From the NCBI GenBank assembly GCA_913057815.1, contig CAJXOV010000014.1, positions 1 through 13,338 on the forward strand: a stretch of DNA of 13,338 nucleotides, written 5' to 3'. How positions within the stretch are numbered: position 1 is the stretch's first letter; the number at the start of each line of letters is the position of its first letter. Shown here in pieces: positions 1 through 7,921 of this stretch. The translations under genes and the position numbers were made by a program. The notes under the pieces are model-generated. The model had not been told where the DNA came from. It did no database searches and saw nothing but the letters and a program-made list of their open reading frames with translations. This DNA is from an uncultured Flavobacteriales bacterium (lineage in GTDB: Bacteria; Bacteroidota; Bacteroidia; Flavobacteriales_D; Sanyastnellaceae).

Positions 1-42
1 CCTCTCTATTCGTCGGCAGCGTCAGATGTGTATAAGAGACAG
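1..42 (+). other. Nextera read-1 adapter with i5 index (library artefact)
   Basis: Not genomic. Position 1 is the last base of the P5 arm. Positions 2-9 (CTCTCTAT) match an Illumina Nextera i5 index (S502/N502). Positions 10-23 are the read-1 primer arm TCGTCGGCAGCGTC. Positions 24-42 are the 19-base Tn5 mosaic end AGATGTGTATAAGAGACAG. Genomic DNA starts at 43. An ATG at 26 inside the adapter is in frame with the downstream gene and would give a false N-terminus reading MCIRDS. Confidence 0.98.
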
Positions 43-2935
43 TGAATGGCTAGGTGAAAATTTCGACCTAAGTACCCAGTTACTTTTAAACTTTAACTTT
101 CCGAATGTAATTCCTGAAAATAGCTATATGGATATTGTAGCTGCAGGACGTTCTTTAGGAGGGATAAGTAACTTCACCTATTCGCTGAACTCCGGAGAAT
201 CGATAGGAGCACCTATTTCCGCTACTACGACTTTCGCTACTGCAGAAGTAGCTGTATCCAACGCTCAAACTCTAGAGTTCACACCTACAGATGACAATAT
301 TCAATTAACTATAGACTTTTCTAAGTTCTCCGAAGATTCCGAAGGATGGCTCGATTATGTAGCGGTGCAATGCAGAAGAGAGCTAATTATGTCTGGCAAC
401 ATATTAGACTTTAGAGATCCTCAAACTATAGGTGAGGATATAATTCAATATTCACTTGGAAATGTTTTTAATCCAAATAGTCTTACTATTTGGAACATTT
501 CTAATCCTACCGCACCTAAGAACATACCTTTCACTGCAAATGATAATGAAGCAAGCTTTAAATACACTGGTGACGCTCTGGAGTCGTTCATAGCGTTTAA
601 TAATAGCTCGTTTATGTCGCCCGAAATGATTGGACAAGTAGAAAATCAAAATTTACATTCGCTCACAGATGTAGATTACATTATTCTGGCCAATGCAAAT
701 TTTGCGAGTGCGGCTGAACAATTAGCCGAATTGCACCGAGCTGATGGCTTAATTGTAGAAGTAGTTTTCCCAACTCAAGTTTACAACGAGTTTTCGAGTG
801 GTAATCCAGATGTTACAGCTATTAAAATGCTCATGAAAATGCTTTATGATGACGCTGCAGGTGATACTGAATTAGCCCCAAAATATCTATGCATCTTTGG
901 AGATGGTACTTATAATAACAGAAGTATTAGCTCCTCAGACCCATACATCATTTCCTATCATTCTAAAAACAGTTTTTCTCCTACAAACAGTTACGTATCT
1001 GACGACTATTTCGGGTTACTAGATGATGACGAAGCCGAATCCACATCAGACAAAATGGATATTGGAATAGGAAGAATAGTAGCTAGATCAGAGGGAGAGG
1101 CTGCTCAAATGGTAGAAAAAATCAGAAGATATAAATCAGAGAACACTACTACTGATGGAGGAGCTGCATGTATAGGAGATGGAACAAATTCTACATTTGG
1201 TTCTTGGAGAAATAAAATAGTTTTTGTTGCAGATGATCAAGACGGAAATAACATTGATGGAAACATTCACATGCTTTACTCGGAACAACTCCATGACACT
1301 ATTAAAAACAATCACCTTGAATTTAATATTGAAAAAGTATATGCCGATGCATACACTCAAACTTCAACTCCAGGTGGGGAAAGATATGATGATGCAAAAG
1401 AAAGCATACAAAGAGTTGTTCAAGATGGAGCTTTAGTCGTTAATTATATTGGACATGGAGGAGAAAAAGGATGGGCACATGAAAGAATTTTAGATATACC
1501 TACAATTAGAAACTGGAGTAATAACACAAGAATGCCTGTATTCGTTACAGCCACTTGTGAATTAACTAGGTATGATGATCCCGAATTTTTATCCGCTGGC
1601 GAACTTATTTTTCTCAACCCTGATGGAGGAGCTATAGCTATGCTTACAACAACTCGAATAGTGTATAGTGGAAGTAACCAATCTCTAGCTAGACAATATT
1701 ATCACGCTACGTTTGGCCCCGACTCTCCACCTGACATCACACTTGGCGAATCATATAGATTAACTAAAAACGCAGTGAATGGGACTAATCAAAAAAACTT
1801 CTCTCTCATTGGTGATCCAGCTTTGATAATGTCACACCCTAAAAAAGAAGTCTATACATCTAGCATCAATGACACTGACATAACTCTTTTCACGGATACT
1901 TTAAAAGCTCTGGAGACAGTAACTGTAAAAGGATATATCGGGGATAATAACGGAACAATTCTTACCGATTTTAATGGGTTTGTTTATCCTACTGTTTACG
2001 ATAAGGAACAAACTTTATTTTCATTAGCCAATGATGCATCGGATGATAATTCCATAGCTCCTTTTCCTTTTGATCTTAGAAAAAACATTCTTTACAACGG
2101 AAAAGCCACTGTATTAAACGGAAATTTCGAATTCACTTTTATTGTCCCTAGAGATATTAATTATCAAGTAGGAGAAGGAAGAATATCTTACTACGCTGTG
2201 GACGGAAATATAGATGGACATGGACAGTGTAGTAGCTTTAAAATAGGGGGCTCTTCAGATGATGTAGTGTTAAATGAAGAAGGACCACTTATTGAATTAT
2301 ACCTAAACAACATCGAATTCATTGATGGGGGCATTACCGATGAAATACCGGTACTACTCTCTAAACTACAAGATGAAAATGGGATTAACACTGTTGGAAA
2401 TGGAATTGGACATGATTTAAAAGCTGTAATTGATGAAAACACTTCTCAAGCCATAGTTCTAAATGAATATTATGCTGCTGATGAAGATTCTTATCAAAGT
2501 GGCGAAATTAGATTCCAATTGTCAGAACTTTCTGCAGGCACTCACACTTTATCTTTAAAGGCTTGGGATACACACAACAATTCCTCTGAAGAAACCATCG
2601 AATTTACTGTGGTTACTAGCGAAGAGCTGGCTATCGACCATGTTCTAAATTACCCAAACCCATTCACGACCAATACCGAATTTATGTTTGAGCATAACGC
2701 AGCCTGTAATACGCTAGATGTAGAAATACAAGTATTCACTGTAGGTGGCAACTTAGCTAAGACAATAAACAGAAGGATTGAAAGTTCAGGATATAGAGCT
2801 AATGGAATATACTGGAATGGAAGAGATGATTTTGGTGATGAGTTAGCTAGAGGGGTTTACGTTTATAAAGTGAAGATAACCACCCCTGAAGGATTGAGTA
2901 CGGAAGAATTTCAGAAGCTTGTGCTACTGAAATAG
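43..2935 (+). CDS. porU: Type IX secretion system sortase PorU, 5'-truncated
   Basis: PorU is the gingipain-like (peptidase C25) sortase of the T9SS. At the cell surface it removes the C-terminal sorting domain of cargo and helps attach the product to lipopolysaccharide. About 963 codons remain, the first whole genomic codon being GAA at 44. Family members usually exceed 1,100 residues, so the signal peptide and part of the N-terminal region lie outside the fragment. The C25 domain spans roughly 680-1840, with an FGDGTY strand near 897. The catalytic histidine is in GHGGEKGWAH (His codon 1454-1456) and the catalytic cysteine in TATCELTRYDDPEF (Cys codon 1556-1558), about 34 residues apart as in gingipains. 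The C-terminus (2642 onward) has a YPNPF motif and a FlgD-like/sorting-type domain, which PorU family members also carry. porV follows 53 bases later. The true start is not visible; the ATG at 26 is adapter. Confidence 0.93.
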
Positions 2936-2958
2936 AAACCTAAAACCTAAACAATACG

Positions 2959-2966
2959 TATATTTG
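2959..2966 (+). promoter_or_regulatory. Candidate Bacteroidota -7 element upstream of porV
   Basis: TATATTTG fits the Bacteroidota sigma-A -7 consensus TAnnTTTG. It lies 22 bases before the porV ATG, giving a short leader if transcription starts just downstream. No good TTG -33 box is seen at the usual spacing, so this is a moderate call. It would let porV be transcribed separately from porU. Confidence 0.45.
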
Positions 2967-2970
2967 CACA

Positions 2971-2982
2971 CCTTTTAAAAGG
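2971..2982. repeat. 12-bp perfect palindrome in porV leader
   Basis: CCTTTTAAAAGG is a perfect 12-base palindrome just after the candidate -7 element and 6 bases before the porV start codon. It has no loop and no following T-run, so it is not a terminator. It could be an operator half-site pair or chance in AT-rich sequence. Confidence 0.4.
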
Positions 2983-2988
2983 CTTAGA

Positions 2989-4278
2989 ATGTTCAGACAA
3001 CTAATAATAATAATTACTCTCGCTTTAGTGGCTTCAATGCACACTACCGCGCAAAATTTAACTGACGAAGAAGCTGCGGCTGCGGTTCAGTTAAACACTA
3101 TCACCACTGCAGTTCCTTTTCTTCTTATAGCTCCCGACACACGTGGTGGTGCTTTAGGAGATGCTGGAGTAGCGACTTCTCCTGACGGAAATTCGCTTCA
3201 TTGGAATATGGCTAAAATGGCTTTCTTGACTGACATGAGCGGGGCTAGGTTAAAGTCTGATAGACCAGATTTTGGAATCTCACTTTCATATTCTCCATGG
3301 TTGAGAAATCTAGTGGACGATATGAGTCTAGCTTATTTATCAGGATACAAAATAATAAATGACAAACAGGCGGTTTCTGGAGCTTTACGTTTTTTCGATC
3401 TTGGAACTATAACATTTACAGATATTAATGGAAGCGTTATCCGTGATTTTAAACCTATTGAATTCAGTTTCGATGTTGGATTCGCACAAAAGTTGAGTGA
3501 GAAACTAAGTGGTGGATTTGCCGCAAGATACATTCACTCAAATCTGACAGGTGGCATAGGTGTTAATGGTGCTGGATCTAAGGCAGGAAGAAGTGCTGCA
3601 GCAGATGTTTCAATTTTCTATACAAATCCAGATTTAAGTATTGGAGGAAAAGACGCTAGATTAAACATAGGAATGAACGTTTCTAATATTGGAGCTAAAA
3701 TAGCTTACACTGAAACTGCAGATAGGGATTTTCTTCCAGCTAACCTTAGACTAGGAGCTGCACTCAGCATGTACTTAGATGAATATAATGAACTGACTTT
3801 CACGTCAGATTTCAACAAATTACTAGTCCCGACAAATGGAGTGTATGCTACTAAAGATACTGGATTATATAATGAAGGAGATATCGTTTCTGGAAGAGAA
3901 TCTAACGTAGGTGTAGCAGCTGGAATATTTGGTTCGTTTACCGATGCTCCAGGAACAGTTCTACAAGATGAGGATGACGAGTACTACGTAGTGGAGGGTT
4001 CTAAGTTTAAGGAAGAGATTAATGAGATTAATATTTCCCTCGGTTTAGAATATGTTTATGCGAATCAATTTGCATTTAGAACTGGATTTTTTCATGAAGA
4101 TCCGACTAAAGGGAACAGACAGTTTATCACCCTAGGAGCAGGTGTTAAATTCCAAGTATTTTCTATAGATATGTCTTATTTGATTTCTACTAGAAATCAA
4201 AATCCACTAGCCAACACATTAAGATTCGGTTTAAACATGAATCTGACTGGTGGTGGCTCATCAACAGAATCTGAATAA
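2989..4278 (+). CDS. porV: Type IX secretion outer-membrane protein PorV (LptO)
   Basis: PorV is an outer-membrane beta-barrel of the FadL-like superfamily. It binds the sorting domain of T9SS cargo leaving the SprA translocon and carries it to the PorU sortase. The 429-residue product has a signal peptide (residues 1-22, hydrophobic core LIIIITLALVA, cleavage after TAQ). It then has the conserved block near residues 48-76 with APDTRGGALGDAG and SPDGNSLHWN, typical of PorV. The rest is alternating amphipathic beta strands rich in Gly and aromatic residues, ending in a strand-like FGLNMNL followed by a short polar tail. Length is normal for the family. The ATG is chosen because the signal peptide starts there; there is no clear Shine-Dalgarno site, as is usual in this phylum. 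It sits directly after porU, as in other Bacteroidota, and 5 bases before ispF, so the two probably share a transcript. Confidence 0.95.
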   Translation: MFRQLIIIITLALVASMHTTAQNLTDEEAAAAVQLNTITTAVPFLLIAPDTRGGALGDAGVATSPDGNSLHWNMAKMAFLTDMSGARLKSDRPDFGISLSYSPWLRNLVDDMSLAYLSGYKIINDKQAVSGALRFFDLGTITFTDINGSVIRDFKPIEFSFDVGFAQKLSEKLSGGFAARYIHSNLTGGIGVNGAGSKAGRSAAADVSIFYTNPDLSIGGKDARLNIGMNVSNIGAKIAYTETADRDFLPANLRLGAALSMYLDEYNELTFTSDFNKLLVPTNGVYATKDTGLYNEGDIVSGRESNVGVAAGIFGSFTDAPGTVLQDEDDEYYVVEGSKFKEEINEINISLGLEYVYANQFAFRTGFFHEDPTKGNRQFITLGAGVKFQVFSIDMSYLISTRNQNPLANTLRFGLNMNLTGGGSSTESE

Positions 4279-4283
4279 TATAA

Positions 4284-4763
4284 ATGAACTTTAGAATCGG
4301 TTTTGGTTTTGATGTACACCAGCTTAAAGAAGCTTATGATTTTTGGTTAGGCGGTATTAAAATACCTCATACCAAAGGAGCTGTTGGTCATTCAGATGCC
4401 GATGTGCTAATCCATGTTATATGTGACGCTGTTTTAGGAGCAGCAGATTTAAGAGACATTGGCTTTCATTTCCCAGATACTGATTCACAATACAAAGGCA
4501 TAGATAGTAAAAAGCTATTGAAAGAAGTCTTTACATTGCTACGCAAAGAAGGCTATGAATTAGGTAATTTAGACACTACCATATGCTTAGAGTTACCTAA
4601 GGTCAACCCTCATATTCCAGAAATGAAAAAGTGCTTGGCCGAAGTCATGGCCATTGAAGAAAATCAAATCTCAATAAAAGCCACTACTACGGAGAAATTG
4701 AGTTTTGTGGGAAGACAAGAAGGTGTTAGCGCTTATTGCACAGCACTAATCTACAAATCTTAA
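4284..4763 (+). CDS. ispF: 2-C-methyl-D-erythritol 2,4-cyclodiphosphate synthase
   Basis: IspF converts CDP-methylerythritol 2-phosphate to the cyclic diphosphate, releasing CMP, in the MEP route to isoprenoids. It is a cytosolic homotrimer with zinc in the active site. The 159-residue length is standard. Visible family motifs are GFDVHQL with metal ligands Asp10 and His12, GHSDADV (36-41), metal ligand His44 in LIHVICDA, FPDTD (63-67), and the C-terminal TTTEKLSFVGRQEG block that holds the CMP and diphosphate. The start codon is 5 bases after the porV stop, suggesting co-transcription and perhaps translational coupling. Its 3' end faces the DUF4956 gene, which ends 4 bases away on the other strand; no terminator is seen between them. 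Confidence 0.97.
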   Translation: MNFRIGFGFDVHQLKEAYDFWLGGIKIPHTKGAVGHSDADVLIHVICDAVLGAADLRDIGFHFPDTDSQYKGIDSKKLLKEVFTLLRKEGYELGNLDTTICLELPKVNPHIPEMKKCLAEVMAIEENQISIKATTTEKLSFVGRQEGVSAYCTALIYKS

Positions 4764-4767
4764 GGAA

Positions 4768-5457
4768 TTACTTAGGTTGATCGTCTTCATAATAAAAGAT
4801 CGTAACATTAGCTGTATCTCTTAGAAAGTCGACTTTTCCCACCTCAATTCTATTTACATTAATACCCGTTCGTTCTTGAATATCTTGAACAAGAGCTTCA
4901 TGATTCTCAGCTTTTACCAGTTCAATTTTTTCATAGACAATTACTTTGCTCTCCTCATGTCTTAAAAGCCAAACTTTTTCCAGTCCATAAGTGGCTGCTA
5001 TAATAGCCGTATTAGCAAATGCAAGCTCGGCATAACTCACTTTAGATCCTGCCAATGCGTTCAATACTGAAATTCCTATGGCTATGAACAAATAAGTCAT
5101 TTCCTTAATCGGAATAGCATCGGTTCGATATCTAATTATCCCGAAAATAGCAAATAGTCCAAGAGCAAAACCAGTATCCATATCCACATCGACCAGCACA
5201 TAGCACAACAAGAATATAATCATACCAAGAGAGATATAACTAAACAGAAAATCCTTCCTTCTTTGAGCTGGATAATACACTCCTCTCACTAAAAGCACTA
5301 CAAAAACTAAATTAAACAGAAATCTCACTAACAGTCTGGAAAAATCCTTCATATCAATAAGCTTCACTCCAAAGAATTTAATCCCTTCAACACCATCCAA
5401 CAGTATAACGCTCTGTGAAATGTTTATTATTGATTCATTAAGCCACTCTATTATCAT
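4768..5457 (-). CDS. DUF4956 family integral membrane protein
   Basis: A 229-residue membrane protein. An N-terminal polar/amphipathic stretch (1-45) is followed by about four to five hydrophobic segments (roughly 47-63, 70-89, 95-107, 121-137, 144-158) and a soluble, mixed-charge C-terminal domain (about 165-229) ending in DDQPK. The block FGIIRYRTDAIPIKEMTYLF (105-124), between two membrane segments, is the signature of DUF4956. The biochemical function is not established to my knowledge. The family is often encoded beside VTC-domain polyphosphate polymerases, as here. The start (ATG at 5457) lies inside the polymerase gene with a 20-base overlap, so the two are translationally linked. Inference: it may anchor the polymerase or help move the polymer or its substrate across the inner membrane. 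Family call is firm; role is a guess. Confidence 0.85.
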   Translation of the reverse strand: MIIEWLNESIINISQSVILLDGVEGIKFFGVKLIDMKDFSRLLVRFLFNLVFVVLLVRGVYYPAQRRKDFLFSYISLGMIIFLLCYVLVDVDMDTGFALGLFAIFGIIRYRTDAIPIKEMTYLFIAIGISVLNALAGSKVSYAELAFANTAIIAATYGLEKVWLLRHEESKVIVYEKIELVKAENHEALVQDIQERTGINVNRIEVGKVDFLRDTANVTIFYYEDDQPK

Positions 5458-6199
5458 CGTTAAATTTTTCTAGTATTAATAAATTCTCTTTGAAATTATT
5501 TTTCTTCACTCCTTCTTTTAGCATGGCTATTCCCATACAGTATTTACTTATTCTCATTGGACGGTGTATGTGATTTTTGACAGCACTTAAAAATGGCGAA
5601 TTTCTTTTTGCCTTTTCCTGCTTTAGCTCACATATAATCACATCTCCCATTTCTGTTTCTTTTCCAAACGCTTGAAATTTCAACGACATATCCAGCGTTA
5701 ACCGCTCTTGAAGCTCCTGATTAACAAGTGTTATTCTGCTGAAGTCATTTTTTAAAACATTTATAACATTATAATCTATTCCCGAGATTTCCTTTATAAA
5801 ATGGGCAGAATCTTCACTTAAGGAAGTTTCTATTTCCGGAACAATCATTCTATTTTTAACAGTCCTTTTTTTATTATTCTTGAATTTTATTTCTAAAAAA
5901 GTTAAATCAGACTCAACATATTTTCTGTAACGAATTTTATATCTGTTTCTTTTTCCGTTATGGTGTTTAATGTAGAAGTCTAAATCTTCTGTATCTAAGT
6001 AAACAGTTTTATACCTACTGGCTCTGTTACCCTCTACTTCCAAGCATTTGTAAGATTTACGAAGCTCATTTAGCAATGAACCAAAACCTCTTGAACTCAA
6101 GAGAAATTTAGTATCTGTTCTGTCCATTAACTTTACAGAATCCATCTCTTCTAAAGAGATTGGTCGAAACCGACTTAATATTTCATTAATTTCACTCAC
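5438..6199 (-). CDS. VTC-domain polyphosphate polymerase
   Basis: A soluble 253-residue protein of the VTC4-like triphosphate tunnel metalloenzyme fold, which in yeast makes polyphosphate from nucleoside triphosphate. The tunnel's alternating charged strands can be followed: DRTDTKF (26-32), SRYKTVYLDT (61-70), RYKIRYRKY (86-94), FLEIKFKNN (101-109), RIT at 155-157, LTLDMSLKF (167-175), CELKQ (190-194) and the terminal SKYCMG (218-223). All expected basic and acidic positions are present, so it looks active. The start is GTG at 6199; no in-frame ATG or TTG exists upstream before a stop at 6233-6235. The next ATG (6145) would remove the family's usual N-terminal residues, so GTG is preferred. 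It lies upstream of, and overlaps, the DUF4956 gene. No membrane segment is present, so any membrane link must come from the neighbour. Confidence 0.87.
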   Translation of the reverse strand: MSEINEILSRFRPISLEEMDSVKLMDRTDTKFLLSSRGFGSLLNELRKSYKCLEVEGNRASRYKTVYLDTEDLDFYIKHHNGKRNRYKIRYRKYVESDLTFLEIKFKNNKKRTVKNRMIVPEIETSLSEDSAHFIKEISGIDYNVINVLKNDFSRITLVNQELQERLTLDMSLKFQAFGKETEMGDVIICELKQEKAKRNSPFLSAVKNHIHRPMRISKYCMGIAMLKEGVKKNNFKENLLILEKFNDDNRVA

Positions 6200-6207
6200 A
6201 GAACTGC

Positions 6208-6215
6208 CAAAAATA
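6208..6215 (-). promoter_or_regulatory. Candidate -7 element for the polymerase/DUF4956 unit
   Basis: On the minus strand this reads TATTTTTG, matching TAnnTTTG. It ends only 8 bases before the GTG start at 6199. If it is used, transcription would begin within a few bases of the start codon, making the mRNA almost leaderless. No convincing -33 box is visible. Confidence 0.4.
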
Positions 6216-6274
6216 AGGTATTTATTAGACGACTACATAGTTACATTTCACTCGCCAAAACCCCTATAAATAAA

Positions 6275-6769
6275 TTGAAGGATCTAGAAATAAAAGTTCA
6301 ACTAAAAGAATACGATTCTGAACAAGAGTTGAAAAGCGAAGACCATTCTCTTTTATTAAAAGCAAGAGAAGCACTAGATTATTCATATAGCCCTTATTCA
6401 AATTTCAAAGTAGGAGCAGCTGCTTTGCTTCGCAATGGGGAAATAATTTTAGGGTCAAATCAAGAAAACGCCTCATTTCCAGCTGGGATTTGTGCAGAAC
6501 GTTCCGCTATCTACAATGCTGCTCATCAATTCAAAGGCATCCCTCTTTTAAAGATGGCTATCACTGTGTTTACAGATGATTTCGAGGTATCTTCCCCTAT
6601 AGCTCCATGTGGAGTTTGTAGACAGGTTTTATTAGAAACTGAGCTACAGCAAGACCAAGAAATTGAAATTATTTTACAAGGAAGTAAAGGTAAAATATAC
6701 ACTTTATCCAGTGCGCGTAGTTTACTTCCAATATACTTTTTCGAGAAAGGGTTAAAAAAGGAGAACTAA
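6275..6769 (+). CDS. cdd: Cytidine deaminase (TTG start)
   Basis: Deaminates cytidine and deoxycytidine to uridine forms in pyrimidine salvage; a cytosolic zinc enzyme. The 164-residue product has the family signature: SPYSNFKVGAA (substrate-binding strand), NQENASFPAGICAERSA with the zinc Cys and catalytic Glu (CAE), and PCGVCRQVL carrying the two further zinc cysteines. The start is TTG at 6275. No in-frame ATG lies upstream in the divergent spacer, and the first internal Met falls inside the catalytic domain. The resulting N-terminus MKDLEIKV resembles flavobacterial homologues. The upstream spacer is shared with the opposite-strand polymerase; a weak TACATTTC at 6242-6249 is the best -7 candidate. 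pdhA starts 53 bases downstream, matching a porV-cdd-pdhA-pdhC neighbourhood I recall from other Flavobacteriia. Confidence 0.93.
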   Translation: MKDLEIKVQLKEYDSEQELKSEDHSLLLKAREALDYSYSPYSNFKVGAAALLRNGEIILGSNQENASFPAGICAERSAIYNAAHQFKGIPLLKMAITVFTDDFEVSSPIAPCGVCRQVLLETELQQDQEIEIILQGSKGKIYTLSSARSLLPIYFFEKGLKKEN

Positions 6770-6795
6770 AAACGGTCATTTACAGCAAGCAATTC

Positions 6796-6803
6796 TATAT
6801 TTG
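6796..6803 (+). promoter_or_regulatory. Candidate -7 element upstream of pdhA
   Basis: TATATTTG, identical to the candidate upstream of porV, lies 19 bases before the pdhA ATG in the 53-base cdd-pdhA gap. It fits TAnnTTTG. The -33 region has no clear TTG. It would give pdhA-pdhC their own transcript, ending at the terminator at 9179-9209. Confidence 0.5.
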
Positions 6804-6822
6804 TATTTCAATTCTGAATGAT

Positions 6823-7893
6823 ATGGCAACCGGAACAGCTACAAGCAAGAAAACAACAAAAAAAGCACCAGCCAAAAAAGCGAGTGCTGCTTCAGTAAAG
6901 AAGCAAAAAGGATATTCAAAAGCAACTTACATCAAGTGGTATGAAGACATGCTACTTATGAGAAAGTTCGAAGAAAAGTGTGGCCAACTCTACATCCAGC
7001 AAAAATTTGGTGGGTTTTGTCACCTATACATAGGTCAAGAAGCCGTTTTGGCAGGAATGTCTATTGGTCTAAAACCAACTGACAGAGTTATTACTGCATA
7101 TAGAGATCACGCCCACCCTTTAGTTTTAGGTTCAGACCCTAAACGGGTAATGGCAGAATTATATGGGAAATCCACAGGATTATCGAAAGGTAAAGGAGGT
7201 TCAATGCATATGTTCGATAAAGAAAAAAATCTTTTTGGAGGACACGGAATTGTAGGAGCTCAAATTCCTATGGGCGCAGGAATAGCATTCGCTGATATGT
7301 ATAGAAACGAAGACCATGTGACCATAACATTTATGGGAGATGGAGCAGCTAGACAAGGTGCTCTTCATGAAACCTTCAACATGGCTATGGTCTGGAAAAT
7401 TCCAGTAATATTTGTTATAGAGAATAACAAGTATGCCATGGGAACTTCAATTGAAAGAACTTCAAACGTTGGTGATATGTCTAAACTAGGAGCTAGTTAT
7501 GACATGCCTTCATTTACAGTAGACGGGATGAGTCCTGAAGCAGTAGCAGACGCTATAACTGAAGCTGCAGAAAGAGGAAGAAGAGGAGATGGTCCTACGT
7601 TATTAAACATTGAAACATACAGATACAAAGGTCATTCTATGTCTGACCCTCAGAAGTATAGAACTAAAGATGAAGTTAAGGATTATCAAGCAAAAGATCC
7701 TATAGATCATGTTTTGGATGTGATTAAGAAGAATAAATGGTTAACTGAAGCTAAAATTAAAACTATTCAAGCTGATGTGAAAAAGGTGATAGAAGATTCT
7801 GTGAAATTTGCAGAAGAGTCTCCCCTACCTGAAGCACATGAGCTCTACGAAGATGTATATACGCAGACAGATTATCCTTACGTAAAAGATTAA
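6823..7893 (+). CDS. pdhA: Pyruvate dehydrogenase E1 component, alpha subunit
   Basis: E1-alpha pairs with E1-beta to decarboxylate pyruvate on thiamine diphosphate and pass the acetyl group to E2. The catalytic part begins near residue 31 (YSKATYIKWYEDM). It shows GGFCHLYIGQEA (63-74), TAYRDHAHPL (91-100), the GGHGIVGAQIPMGAG active-site loop (139-153), and the ThDP motif from GDG (172-174) to NN (201-202). The loop RYKGHSMSDPQKYR (267-280) is where eukaryotic E1-alpha is phosphorylated. At 356 residues it is longer than many bacterial forms because of a Lys/Ala/Thr-rich N-terminal tail (1-30). No pdhB is adjacent, as is common in Bacteroidota. pdhC follows 28 bases later. Branched-chain 2-oxoacid E1-alpha is the alternative family, but the sequence and the pdhC partner favour pyruvate. 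Confidence 0.95.
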   Translation: MATGTATSKKTTKKAPAKKASAASVKKQKGYSKATYIKWYEDMLLMRKFEEKCGQLYIQQKFGGFCHLYIGQEAVLAGMSIGLKPTDRVITAYRDHAHPLVLGSDPKRVMAELYGKSTGLSKGKGGSMHMFDKEKNLFGGHGIVGAQIPMGAGIAFADMYRNEDHVTITFMGDGAARQGALHETFNMAMVWKIPVIFVIENNKYAMGTSIERTSNVGDMSKLGASYDMPSFTVDGMSPEAVADAITEAAERGRRGDGPTLLNIETYRYKGHSMSDPQKYRTKDEVKDYQAKDPIDHVLDVIKKNKWLTEAKIKTIQADVKKVIEDSVKFAEESPLPEAHELYEDVYTQTDYPYVKD

Positions 7894-7921
7894 TAAAACA
7901 CCCTAGATATATTTTAAAGAT

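Noticed and set aside
26..43. ATG start giving porU the N-terminus MCIRDS
   Set aside because: The codons lie within the Nextera mosaic end, so this is not genomic sequence and cannot be the start.
1136..1360. Antisense open frame inside porU, with similar ones at 452-649 and 2191-2442
   Set aside because: They oppose a strongly conserved gene, have no recognisable domains or start signals, and read as low-complexity reverse translations.
43..2935. Gene as a secreted gingipain-type virulence protease rather than PorU
   Set aside because: The adjacent porV, the PorU-type extended N-terminal and C-terminal regions and the FlgD-like end fit the sortase. Nothing else supports a free protease.
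2936..2952. Tandem AAACCTA repeats after the porU stop, resembling a telomere unit
   Set aside because: Only two copies, in a short AT-rich gap; no sign of an expanded array.
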